64,000 bases of DNA from Melioribacteraceae bacterium (GTDB lineage Bacteria > Bacteroidota > Ignavibacteria > Ignavibacteriales > Melioribacteraceae): the NCBI GenBank assembly GCA_016342755.1, contig JAEINS010000001.1, positions 1 through 64,000 on the forward strand. The letters run 5' to 3'. The notes under the pieces are model-generated. The model did no database searches and was not told the DNA's origin. It worked only from the letters and a program-made list of their open reading frames with translations. A program made the translations under genes and the position numbers. Below are positions 54,832-62,842 of the stretch, in pieces (positions within the stretch are counted from its first letter, which is position 1; each line of letters starts with the position of its first letter).

Positions 54832-55098
54832 ATGAAAGAACTATTATTAGAAGTTTATACACCGTCAAGTTCAGCCTTCGCTGGCAAAGTGAGTTCTGTC
54901 ACTGTTCCCGGTGAGATGGGAAATTTCCAAGTGTTGTACAACCATGCTCCTTTGTTAAGTTCGCTTGTAGAAGGTACAATTAAAGTTTTGGATATTGATA
55001 ACAAACTTCAATATTTTAAAACAAGCGGCGGTATGGTTGAAGTTCTCAATAATAGAGTGTTAATTCTTGCAGAGAGTTTTGAACAAAAAGAAAATTAG
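54832..55098 (+). CDS. atpC: ATP synthase epsilon subunit, short form
   Basis: The 88-residue protein contains the N-terminal beta-sandwich domain (LLEVYTPSSSAFAGKVSSVTVPGEMGNFQVLYNHAPLLSSL, SGGMVEVLNNRVLILAE). The C-terminal helical pair of the usual 130-140-residue epsilon is missing, so the inhibitory up-state seen in other bacteria is not available. It lies five bases after atpD and ends in a terminator. Confidence 0.92.
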   Translation: MKELLLEVYTPSSSAFAGKVSSVTVPGEMGNFQVLYNHAPLLSSLVEGTIKVLDIDNKLQYFKTSGGMVEVLNNRVLILAESFEQKEN

Positions 55099-55127
55099 CA
55101 TTATGCATGCAATTATATAGTTTTTAT

Positions 55128-55160
55128 AGAGCCTCGTTACTTTTGTGACGGGGCTTTTTG
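55128..55160 (+). terminator. Terminator of atpDC
   Basis: AGCCTCGTTAC and GTGACGGGGCT form an imperfect stem with a TTTTTG tail, 30 bases past the atpC stop codon. Confidence 0.75.
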
Positions 55161-55348
55161 TTTTTAATTTTTTTCTAAAATCGTGGAACATATTTTAGAA
55201 ATATAATGTATATTAGCGGAACTTTCGGGAGCAGTAACACAGATTGAACAAAAAAGATTATTGTGCGTCTAACAAATTAACTTCAAATATAGAATATTAA
55301 ATTTATTATTGCTAAAATTATTATTAATAAATCAAGGAGAAAAACAAG

Positions 55349-55741
55349 ATGGACAAAAACTTTCAGAAGGTGAAAGATTATTTACTTGAGCTGGAATATA
55401 ATATTGTTAGTGAAAATCCTGCAGAGCAGTTGGTTGTTATTGAAAGGGAAGAAGACGGAATCTCTAATATGGTTATAGATTGTGAAGAGCCGATACTGCT
55501 TATAGAACAGCACATCTTTAATGTAAAAACAGAAAGCACTGAATTGTACAAAAATTTATTAATGAAAAACAGAGAGATTATTCATGGTGCGTTTGTATTA
55601 GATGAAACTGGTGAAAAAGTTTTGTTTAGAGATACTCTTCAAATAGAAAATCTTGACATAAACGAACTTGAAGGATCTATAAATTCTTTATCACTTTTAT
55701 TAAGTGAATACTCAGATGAACTAATTAAGTTTTCGAAATAA
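55349..55741 (+). CDS. YbjN/CesT-like small protein
   Basis: The 130-residue soluble protein has the alpha/beta pattern of YbjN or secretion-chaperone-like folds: FQKVKDYLLELEYNIVSEN, LVVIEREED, EPILLIEQHIFNV, ELYKNLLMKNREIIHGAFVLDE, FRDTLQIENLDINELEGSI. Members of this group are often encoded just ahead of PspA, as here (34 bases). It is thought to be a chaperone or adaptor; the exact role is unknown. AAGGAG precedes the ATG. It starts the membrane-stress gene set. Confidence 0.8.
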   Translation: MDKNFQKVKDYLLELEYNIVSENPAEQLVVIEREEDGISNMVIDCEEPILLIEQHIFNVKTESTELYKNLLMKNREIIHGAFVLDETGEKVLFRDTLQIENLDINELEGSINSLSLLLSEYSDELIKFSK

Positions 55742-55775
55742 GTAAAATTTATATAATAAAAATTAGAGGATTAAA

Positions 55776-56486
55776 ATGAATATATTTCAAAGAGTCTTTA
55801 AAATGGGACAGGCTGAAGCACATTCTATAGCCGATAAACTTGAAGATCCGATTAAATTGACTGAACAGGGAATTAGAGATCTAAAGAATGATCTGGATGG
55901 AACATTAAAAGCTTATGCTGAAGTTAAAGCAATGGCAATCAGATCGAGAAATGATGTTAATGAAAACAAAAATAAAGCTGCTAACTATGAACAAAAAGCA
56001 ATGTTGATTCTTCAAAAAACACAGAGCGGACAACTTGATGCTGCTGAAGCAGACAGGTTAGCCGGCGAAGCGTTAGTAAAAAAAGAAGAATGTGTTCAGG
56101 CAGCAGCTACAGCAGAAACAAATCTTAAGAATTTTGAAAATAATATTAGCAGTCTCGATCAGAATATTAAAAAGCTTAAAAATAATATTAGTAAATATGA
56201 AAATGAATTAAAGACATTAAAGGCGAGAGCTAAAGTTAGTGCCGCAACATCAAAGCTTAATAAACAAATGTCGCAAATAGATAGCGGCGGTACTGTTGCA
56301 ATGTTAGAAAGAATGAAAGAAAAAGTATCACAAGAAGAAGCATTAGCCGAAGCTTATGGAGATATTAGTGATGCGAATAAATCTTTAGACGATGAAATTG
56401 ATTCTGTTTTAAGTGATAGTTCGAGTGTAAAAGCGTCGAGCGCGTTAGAAGCATTAAAAGCAAAAATGAATCAGCCCAGCGCTTAG
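55776..56486 (+). CDS. pspA: PspA/IM30 membrane-stress protein
   Basis: The 236-residue protein is almost entirely coiled coil, with the PspA opening NIFQRVFKMGQAEAHSIADKLEDPIKLTEQGIRDLKNDL. It assembles on the inner side of the membrane and supports membrane integrity (ESCRT-III-like family). There is no PspF-type activator or PspBC nearby; instead the neighbours are YbjN-like, DUF4178, DUF350 and a K+ channel, so this is the non-proteobacterial context. AGAGGA lies ahead of the ATG. Confidence 0.92.
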   Translation: MNIFQRVFKMGQAEAHSIADKLEDPIKLTEQGIRDLKNDLDGTLKAYAEVKAMAIRSRNDVNENKNKAANYEQKAMLILQKTQSGQLDAAEADRLAGEALVKKEECVQAAATAETNLKNFENNISSLDQNIKKLKNNISKYENELKTLKARAKVSAATSKLNKQMSQIDSGGTVAMLERMKEKVSQEEALAEAYGDISDANKSLDDEIDSVLSDSSSVKASSALEALKAKMNQPSA

Positions 56487-56512
56487 TCTGTAAAGATAAT
56501 TAAAGTATTTGT

Positions 56513-56552
56513 AATGCCGGTATTGTTTTGTACCGGCATCTTATTTTTATAA
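56513..56552 (+). terminator. Terminator-like hairpin after pspA
   Basis: ATGCCGGTA and TACCGGCAT form a nine-base stem followed by CTTATTTTTAT. It has the core of the dispersed CCGGTA/TACCGG repeats. Confidence 0.7.
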
Positions 56553-56613
56553 TGATTTAAATTCCGCTATAAAAGGTTGCCGGAATGTCAGTACTTTTTC
56601 TATGGACAGGATA

Positions 56614-56778
56614 ATGTCAAAATTTAATTTTATAATACCCTTAATTTTCGTTATAATTATTGTATCACTTATTTATTGGTTGTTTAAGAAACTATTTTTT
56701 ATAGTTTTCTTGTCTTCAATAGTTGTACTAATTTATCTGTTTTTTAAGTTTAAGAATAAAAATAAACGGTTGGAATAA
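56614..56778 (+). CDS. 54-residue two-helix membrane protein
   Basis: An open frame starts with ATG at 56614 (AGGA five bases upstream... spacing short) and ends two bases before the DUF4178 gene. The protein is mainly hydrophobic: helix one about residues 5-24 (NFIIPLIFVIIIVSLIYWLF), a KK turn, helix two about 27-45, and a basic tail (KFKNKNKRLE). Its close fit to the next start, sensible codons and membrane-stress context support a real gene. The family is not recognised; a small membrane partner of PspA or the DUF4178 protein is possible. Confidence 0.65.
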   Translation: MSKFNFIIPLIFVIIIVSLIYWLFKKLFFIVFLSSIVVLIYLFFKFKNKNKRLE

Positions 56779-56780
56779 AG

Positions 56781-57329
56781 ATGGGATTATTTGACTTTTT
56801 TAAAAAAGATGAAACACCGGGTTATGACCCTGCTAATATAAAAATTACCGATCTTGATAAAGGATTCATTTTTGAATACGATTTAAAGAATTGGGTTGTT
56901 GAAGAAGTTTACCAATACGACTGGGGAAGTAATTATAAAACAAAAGAATTTAAAGTTAATAGCGGTGATGAAATAATGTTTCTGAGTGTTGATGATGATG
57001 ATGAAATATTTATCACTATTTCTGAAAAGATTAAACCGCGGGTTTTAAAAGATGATCTTCCAGAGTATATTAACGAAAACGATAAACCTCCAAAAAAATT
57101 GGAATATAAAAACATAAAATTTCTTTATGATGAAGAAAGTTATGGCTATTTTAAACAACTTCATACAAATGCCGAAGAAGATGCCAAAGTTATTTCGTGG
57201 GATTATTTTGATGATGACGATAAATATATATTAAACATTGAGCAATGGGGGGATGAAGATTTTGAAGCCTCATTTGGAAAGGTTGTTAAAGAGTTTGAAA
57301 TTTCTAATATATTACCAAATGCTAATTAA
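56781..57329 (+). CDS. DUF4178 family protein
   Basis: The 182-residue soluble acidic protein fits DUF4178: DLDKGFIFEYDLKNWVVEEVYQYDWGSNYKTKEFKV, DEIMFLSVDDDDEIFITISEKI, and YILNIEQWGDEDFEASFGKVV. Members occur beside PspA, DUF350 and polyamine-synthase-like genes in many bacteria; function is unknown. It follows the 54-residue membrane protein by two bases, in the same unit. Confidence 0.8.
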   Translation: MGLFDFFKKDETPGYDPANIKITDLDKGFIFEYDLKNWVVEEVYQYDWGSNYKTKEFKVNSGDEIMFLSVDDDDEIFITISEKIKPRVLKDDLPEYINENDKPPKKLEYKNIKFLYDEESYGYFKQLHTNAEEDAKVISWDYFDDDDKYILNIEQWGDEDFEASFGKVVKEFEISNILPNAN

Positions 57330-57344
57330 ATAAAAGATGATAGA

Positions 57345-58043
57345 ATGAAAAAAATATTAAGTTTATTTGGATTAACAGTAATAATAATGTTCACAAGTTG
57401 CGGTGGCCGGTCGTTTACAAAAAGCCCTGTTGATGAAATGATTAGGGATATGGGAAATGCAACTACGTTTTCTATAATTTTATATGATATGGATGAATCT
57501 GGTACTTTCTTTAAAAACTATAAACATAAATACCGTATCATTAAAGAAATTAACGAAGTTATAGATGAGAAAATGACCGACTGGGTTGAAGTAAGCAAAG
57601 ACTTCTTCTACAAAAACGAAAACAACATGGGAATGGAGATAGCTTCCAAAGGTCAGGATGGTAAAATTAGTAAAGTTGCCAGTCCGCCCGGATACTCTAA
57701 TTATGTTGGTAATTCGAGATATGGACAGTGGAATAATAGCGGCGGAACTAGTTTCTGGGTTTTTTATGGACAATATGCAATGATGCGCAGTCTATTCAAT
57801 ATGGGGTCATATCCGGCATACAGAAATTCATGGAATAATTATAATACTTCTTACAGAGGCAGAACTCCATATTATGGAACAAAAACAGCTTCAGGAAGCA
57901 GATTTGGTACTAGCAGTGCCTACAATAAAAAGACCAATCCCGGCTCAAGATTCAGTTCTAAGTTTTCACAGAATTCAAGATCCGGCTCAAGGTTTAATTC
58001 TAAATTCAGTTCCCGTTCACGCAGCGGCGGTTTTGGTAAATAA
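57345..58043 (+). CDS. Ser/Arg/Gly-rich lipoprotein
   Basis: The 232-residue protein has a lipobox (IMFTSC, Cys19). Residues 25-125 are a compact domain (MIRDMGNATTFSIILYDMDESG, YRIIKEINEVIDEKMTDWVEVSKDFFY). The last 70 residues are low-complexity with repeated GSRF, SKFS and RSGSRF, basic and aromatic, suited to binding acidic surfaces or polymers. No family is recognised beyond its place between DUF4178 and DUF350 genes. Confidence 0.7.
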   Translation: MKKILSLFGLTVIIMFTSCGGRSFTKSPVDEMIRDMGNATTFSIILYDMDESGTFFKNYKHKYRIIKEINEVIDEKMTDWVEVSKDFFYKNENNMGMEIASKGQDGKISKVASPPGYSNYVGNSRYGQWNNSGGTSFWVFYGQYAMMRSLFNMGSYPAYRNSWNNYNTSYRGRTPYYGTKTASGSRFGTSSAYNKKTNPGSRFSSKFSQNSRSGSRFNSKFSSRSRSGGFGK

Positions 58044-58074
58044 TAAAATTTTGAAAAATAAAAAGTGATGACTC

Positions 58075-58926
58075 ATGTTAACTACATTTGATGATATTTT
58101 AACATCGTTAGTTTATTTGGCCAGTTGTTTTATAATATTTATGATTGGTAAATTTGTATATCAATTATTTCATAAAGATATTGATGTTAAAAATGAACTG
58201 GTAGAAAAAGATAACTTTGCTTTTGCGGTTGCGCATACAGGTTATTTTATCGGACTCCTTTTTGCGATTGGCAGTGCTATAATTGGTCCTTCAGCCGGGA
58301 TGCGGCAAGATCTTATCGATATTTTCTCTTATGGATTGTTAGGAATTATTCTCTTGAACCTGTCAATAATAATAAACGATAAAATTATACTGAGAAAATT
58401 TTCGGTAACTAAAGAGATTATTGAAGATAAAAACACCGGAACCGGAGTTATAGAAGCTGCAAATGCAGTTGCTACCGGATTAATTATATTAGGAGCTTTA
58501 TCTGGCGAAGGCGGCTCATATTTAACTGCAATTGTGTTTTGGTTAATTGGTCAGGTTTTACTATTTGTTGTATCTATAATTTATAATCTTATTACTCCTT
58601 ACAATATTCATGAACATATTGAAAAAGACAATGTTGCTGTTGGTGTCGGATTTTCAGGAGCAATAGTAGCAATTGGTGTTTTAATATGGTTTGCATTGTC
58701 ACCGGATTTTATTGATTGGCAAACAAGTTTAATGAATTTACTGGTTGATGTTGTTATTGGATTAGTTTTATTGCCGATAGTAAGAATTGTTACTGATAAA
58801 ATATTATTGCCCGGAAGAAAATTAACTGATGAAATAGTTAATCAGGAAAAACCAAATGTAGGTGTAGCTTTAATTGAAGCATTTGCATACATAGGCGGCG
58901 CAGTATTTATTACCTGGTGTCTATAA
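58075..58926 (+). CDS. DUF350 (YjfL-type) membrane protein
   Basis: The 283-residue protein has about eight membrane helices arranged as two DUF350-like halves (DNFAFAVAHTGYFIGLLFAIGSAIIG and DNVAVGVGFSGAIVAIGVLIWFAL, each followed by further helices). YjfL-type proteins are inner-membrane proteins of unknown activity that travel with PspA and polyamine- or ATP-grasp-related genes. It fits the conserved neighbourhood here. Confidence 0.85.
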   Translation: MLTTFDDILTSLVYLASCFIIFMIGKFVYQLFHKDIDVKNELVEKDNFAFAVAHTGYFIGLLFAIGSAIIGPSAGMRQDLIDIFSYGLLGIILLNLSIIINDKIILRKFSVTKEIIEDKNTGTGVIEAANAVATGLIILGALSGEGGSYLTAIVFWLIGQVLLFVVSIIYNLITPYNIHEHIEKDNVAVGVGFSGAIVAIGVLIWFALSPDFIDWQTSLMNLLVDVVIGLVLLPIVRIVTDKILLPGRKLTDEIVNQEKPNVGVALIEAFAYIGGAVFITWCL

Positions 58927-58948
58927 AAGACTAATTATTTTTAATAAA

Positions 58949-59026
58949 TGTCATTTTGAACCGAACGAAGATATGTGATAAATCTAAAAAATAGATTTAT
59001 CACGTTGCTTCACTCCTCAGAATGCA
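58949..59026. repeat. TGTCAT-type dispersed repeat with internal hairpin
   Basis: It runs TGTCATTTTGAACCGAACGAAG to CTCCTCAGAATGCA, with GTGATAAATCTA/TAGATTTATCAC inside. It lies between the DUF350 and spermidine-synthase-like genes, so it may carry a terminator or a processing site. Confidence 0.7.
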
Positions 59027-59078
59027 AAAATAATTGTTGAAATTTTAATCCTTTCTTATCCATATTTACTGGTAAATC

Positions 59079-60620
59079 TTGAAATTAAAATCAAACATTC
59101 TAAAAATTGCAATCTTTGCTACTGGTCTTTCTGGAATTGTAGCTGAATATATTTTATCAACCCTTGCAACATATTTTCTTGGCGATTCTGTATTTCAATG
59201 GTCCATGATTGTTTCTGTAATGCTTTTTTCAATGGGTCTTGGAAGCAGGATAAGTAAATATTTTAACGATGATCTTTTAGTTAAGTTTATTGCAATTGAA
59301 TTTGTTTTATCACTACTTGTTTCATTTTCGCCCTTATTGGCTTATATAACGGCTTCATTTACAATCTATACTGGTTTGATAATTTATTTATTAAGTATTC
59401 TTATTGGTTTAATGATTGGAATGGAAATTCCATTGGTTATTAGAATTAATGATGAAATGGAATCACTTCGTGTTAACGTTTCATCAGTAATTGAGAATGA
59501 TTATTATGGAAGTTTATTGGGAGGATTGTTTTTTGCTTTTGTTGCTTTGCCATATTTGGGATTAACTTACACTCCATTTATACTTGGATTTATAAATTTT
59601 TCAGTTGCAATATTTTTATTTATTGTTGTATCACAGCATATTAAACCTGTAATAAAAAGTAAACTGGTTATTTCTGCTGTTTCAATTTCAATAATTTTAG
59701 TTATAGGTTTTTTCTCAGCAAAACCAATTATAATTTTTGGTGAGCAGAATAAGTATAAAGATAAAGTTATTTATTCTGAACAGAGCCGGTATCAAAAAAT
59801 TGTTTTAACTGAATGGAAAGGGAATCACTGGCTTTATATTAATGGTAATCAGCAATTATCAACTCTTGATGAAATTATGTACCATGAACCGTTGATTCAT
59901 CCAATTGTAAATTTATCGGAGAATCCGGCTAATGTTCTTGTTCTTGGCGGTGGCGACGGATGTGCGGTTCGCGAGCTGCTTAAATATGAAGCAATTAAAA
60001 ATATAACCCTTGTTGATCTTGATCCGGTTATGATTGAATTTGCGAAGACTAATCCAATAATGACAGAGATGAATGATAATTCTTTACTAAATCCAAAAGT
60101 TGATGTTAAAACTACAGATGGATACATCTTTGTTGAAGAAACCAAAGATTTTTATGATATAATTATAATTGACCTTCCTGATCCCAGAACTATTGAGCTT
60201 GGACGTTTATACTCATTGGAATTCTATAAAAAATGTTTTAAATTGCTTAGACCAAATGGGTTGATTATTACACAAGCAGGAAGTCCTTATTACGCAACTA
60301 ATTCATTTAGATGCATTGATAAAACTTTAAAATCGGCTGATTTTAATACAATTATGCTCCACAATCAAATTCTAACTATGGGAGAATGGGGCTGGGTTCT
60401 TGGTTCAAAAAATATTAAAACAGAAAAACTATTAGAAAATTTACACTCTTTAGAATATAAAAATATTGATCTTAAATGGCTGAATAATGAATCTATGAAA
60501 CTGTTGACATCTTTCGGGAAAAATATATATAATATTCCGGCGGAAGAAATTAAAATTAATACTATTCATGACCCGGTTTTATATAGATATTATTTAAATG
60601 GAAATTGGGATATTTATTAA
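59079..60620 (+). CDS. Membrane-bound spermidine synthase-like protein
   Basis: The 513-residue protein has about seven membrane helices in residues 8-220, then a spermidine-synthase-type methyltransferase fold: VLVLGGGDGCAVRELLKY, LVDLDPVMIEFAKT, IIIDLPDPRTIELGRLYSLEFYKKC and GLIITQAGSPYY. The catalytic Asp region (DLPDP) is kept, so aminopropyl transfer is plausible; the acceptor may be at the membrane. The start is TTG (59079). No decarboxylase for the aminopropyl donor is visible in the window. Confidence 0.85.
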   Translation: MKLKSNILKIAIFATGLSGIVAEYILSTLATYFLGDSVFQWSMIVSVMLFSMGLGSRISKYFNDDLLVKFIAIEFVLSLLVSFSPLLAYITASFTIYTGLIIYLLSILIGLMIGMEIPLVIRINDEMESLRVNVSSVIENDYYGSLLGGLFFAFVALPYLGLTYTPFILGFINFSVAIFLFIVVSQHIKPVIKSKLVISAVSISIILVIGFFSAKPIIIFGEQNKYKDKVIYSEQSRYQKIVLTEWKGNHWLYINGNQQLSTLDEIMYHEPLIHPIVNLSENPANVLVLGGGDGCAVRELLKYEAIKNITLVDLDPVMIEFAKTNPIMTEMNDNSLLNPKVDVKTTDGYIFVEETKDFYDIIIIDLPDPRTIELGRLYSLEFYKKCFKLLRPNGLIITQAGSPYYATNSFRCIDKTLKSADFNTIMLHNQILTMGEWGWVLGSKNIKTEKLLENLHSLEYKNIDLKWLNNESMKLLTSFGKNIYNIPAEEIKINTIHDPVLYRYYLNGNWDIY

Positions 60621-60640
60621 TATTAAACATCTAATTTGAT

Positions 60641-61690
60641 ATGAGTAAAACTAGAAAAATCATCTACACAATTGTTGCAGTTTGTTTTATTTTAATTCTT
60701 AACATACTGTTGATACAATTTGAGAGCGCAAATCCGGAGGCGAGTATTACCAATCTCTGGGATTCAATTTGGTACATGTTTGTTTCATTAACCACAGTCG
60801 GTTATGGCGATATGTATCCAACCACAGTTGGCGGAAAATTAATTGGCTACATATTTATTTTCGCAAGTTTAGGTTTATTAGGTTATTTAATTGGACAATT
60901 AACAACAAAAATTGCAGAAGTTATGGAAAAGAGAAAATTAGGTCAGTATGGAACCGAAGAAAAAAATCATGTGGTTTTAATTGGTTGGAATGAATTTGGT
61001 TCTCAGGTAGCAACGCAAATAATTAAAGCTGATAAATATGTTGCCGTTGTAACAAATAATAAAAATGATATTGAACTAATTAGGGATCTGTTTGGAGATA
61101 AGGTCTTTGCGTTATTTGCAGATTTCGACAATTACGAAGCTTTGCAAAAAGTGAATATTGACGAAACATCCACTGTTTTTATTAATTTTGATGATGATAC
61201 AAAAGCATTGGTTTATCTTCTAAATTTCAAAAAACATTATAAAAATATTAACCTAATTGTTTCATTAAACAACTCAAATTTAAAAGAAACATTCAGTTCT
61301 GCCGGAGTTACGTATGCTATTTCCAAAGATGAAATTGCTTCTAAACTGGTTGCCAGTTATATTTTTGAACCTGATGTAGCCGATATTACTGAAGAACTAA
61401 TGGCAACATCTATTTCTAAAGATGAATACGATATTATGGAATATAAAGTGTCTGAAAACAATCCATTTAACGGGATGAATTGTGAAGATGCATTTTTTAA
61501 GATAAAAAAAGATTATAATGGAATTTTGCTGGCTATTTCTAAATATAGAGACGGTAAATACGAATTAACAAAAAATCCGGATAATGGAATAAAAATTGCG
61601 GTAAATGATTATATAGTAATAATGGCAATCGGTGATAAAAAGAAAATCTTCGAAAAAGATTTTTCTGTTCGTGAAGGCCGGTTATTGTAG
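60641..61690 (+). CDS. Two-helix K+ channel with RCK (TrkA-N) domain
   Basis: The 349-residue protein has helix one (about 7-25), a pore loop with selectivity filter TTVGYGDM, helix two (about 68-88), and then a cytoplasmic RCK domain (HVVLIGWNEFGSQVATQIIKADK, DKVFALFADFDNYEAL) with a TrkA-C-like end. It should be a ligand-gated tetrameric K+ channel. It follows the polyamine-synthase-like gene by 20 bases; polyamines block many K+ channels, so a functional link is possible. Confidence 0.92.
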   Translation: MSKTRKIIYTIVAVCFILILNILLIQFESANPEASITNLWDSIWYMFVSLTTVGYGDMYPTTVGGKLIGYIFIFASLGLLGYLIGQLTTKIAEVMEKRKLGQYGTEEKNHVVLIGWNEFGSQVATQIIKADKYVAVVTNNKNDIELIRDLFGDKVFALFADFDNYEALQKVNIDETSTVFINFDDDTKALVYLLNFKKHYKNINLIVSLNNSNLKETFSSAGVTYAISKDEIASKLVASYIFEPDVADITEELMATSISKDEYDIMEYKVSENNPFNGMNCEDAFFKIKKDYNGILLAISKYRDGKYELTKNPDNGIKIAVNDYIVIMAIGDKKKIFEKDFSVREGRLL

Positions 61691-61712
61691 TTTTTAATTA
61701 CGAAAGGTAAAT

Positions 61713-62423
61713 ATGAATTTCATAATAGGTCTGTTAAAGTTCTTTTTAAGATCTAGTTTAATAATAATTGGTATTTGTTTAGTATATGTTGCAATTGCAG
61801 TTTTACTAACTATAATTCCTTCTAGTTCAGGCTTTGCTGTTGATAGCCAAAGAGGAATTCCAATCTATGTTACTTCAAACGGAATACACACCGATATTAT
61901 GGTTCCTTCTAAAAATGGATATACAAATTGGTGGAATTTCTTCGATAAAAAGCAGTTTATGCATTACGCTAAAGCTGAATATGAGTATTTGGCATTTGGC
62001 TGGGGCGATAAAGACTTTTACTTAAATACACCTAATGAAGATGATATTAAAATAAGCACTGCTCTTAAAGCCCTGTTTTTGCCTACAACATCAGTTATGC
62101 ATGTAGAAGTAAGAAAAAAGCCCGAAGTTACAAAATATTGCCGAAAAGTTATTATCTCTAAAGAAATGTATATGATGCTTACAAACTATATTCTGTCTTC
62201 TATGAAAAGGGACAACAAGGGTAAGCCAAGAATAATTCCAAAGAAGGGATATACAAAATTTGATAATTTTTATTCAGCTAATGGTCTGTTCCATGTAGGA
62301 AATACCTGTAATAATTGGGTAAATACTGCTCTTAAAAAAGCGAATGTTACAACGGCATTATGGACTCCTTTTGAATTTGGAATATTTTATCATTTTGAAG
62401 ATCTGAAATTGGATAAAAAATAG
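61713..62423 (+). CDS. DUF2459/TIGR02117 family membrane-anchored protein
   Basis: The 236-residue protein has one N-terminal membrane helix (about 10-38) and the DUF2459 pattern: IPIYVTSNGIHTDIMVPS, YLAFGWGDKDFYLNTP, TTSVMHVEVRKKP, LFHVGNTCNNWVNTALKKA. The conserved His, Asp and Cys-Asn-Trp-Val could form a catalytic site in the periplasm, but no activity is established. It ends the run with the K+ channel gene. Confidence 0.85.
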   Translation: MNFIIGLLKFFLRSSLIIIGICLVYVAIAVLLTIIPSSSGFAVDSQRGIPIYVTSNGIHTDIMVPSKNGYTNWWNFFDKKQFMHYAKAEYEYLAFGWGDKDFYLNTPNEDDIKISTALKALFLPTTSVMHVEVRKKPEVTKYCRKVIISKEMYMMLTNYILSSMKRDNKGKPRIIPKKGYTKFDNFYSANGLFHVGNTCNNWVNTALKKANVTTALWTPFEFGIFYHFEDLKLDKK

Positions 62424-62589
62424 GGCAGTTTATTTTTCCATTCAAAAAATTATTATTCTTAAATAAGAGATAATGGATTTATAAGTTATGAAAAAAACTC
62501 ATTTTTGGGTATTTTTATAACTTGTAAATTTTTATTTTAGTTTAATTTGAAAAACGCTAATTAACATAAATATTATTGGAGATTTTGTT

Positions 62590-62841
62590 ATGAAAATTGA
62601 TTGGAGCAAATATATTGGGCAAATGTTAAACATAACCATGAACGAAAATTATGGTGTTGTCTTTGGGAAAAAAGAAAGCGATCAGCCTCAGTTTTATGAA
62701 ATAGTATTTAAAACCGGAAAATTAACCGAAGCTTTTGAAGACGGACTTCTTTTGGAAGCAGTTCGTGATGAACATGTGGTTAAAATATATGTCCCGTTAG
62801 TATCAATTAAATGTGTAGAAATTTTTGATATTAATGAATAA
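62590..62841 (+). CDS. Small soluble protein of unknown function
   Basis: The 83-residue protein (IDWSKYIGQMLNITMNENYGVVFGKK ... LVSIKCVEIFDINE) has an alpha/beta or small beta-barrel pattern with no signal or membrane segment. I do not recognise it. GGAG lies ahead of the ATG. Its stop codon is one base from the next gene's start. Confidence 0.65.
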   Translation: MKIDWSKYIGQMLNITMNENYGVVFGKKESDQPQFYEIVFKTGKLTEAFEDGLLLEAVRDEHVVKIYVPLVSIKCVEIFDINE

Positions 62842-62842
62842 T

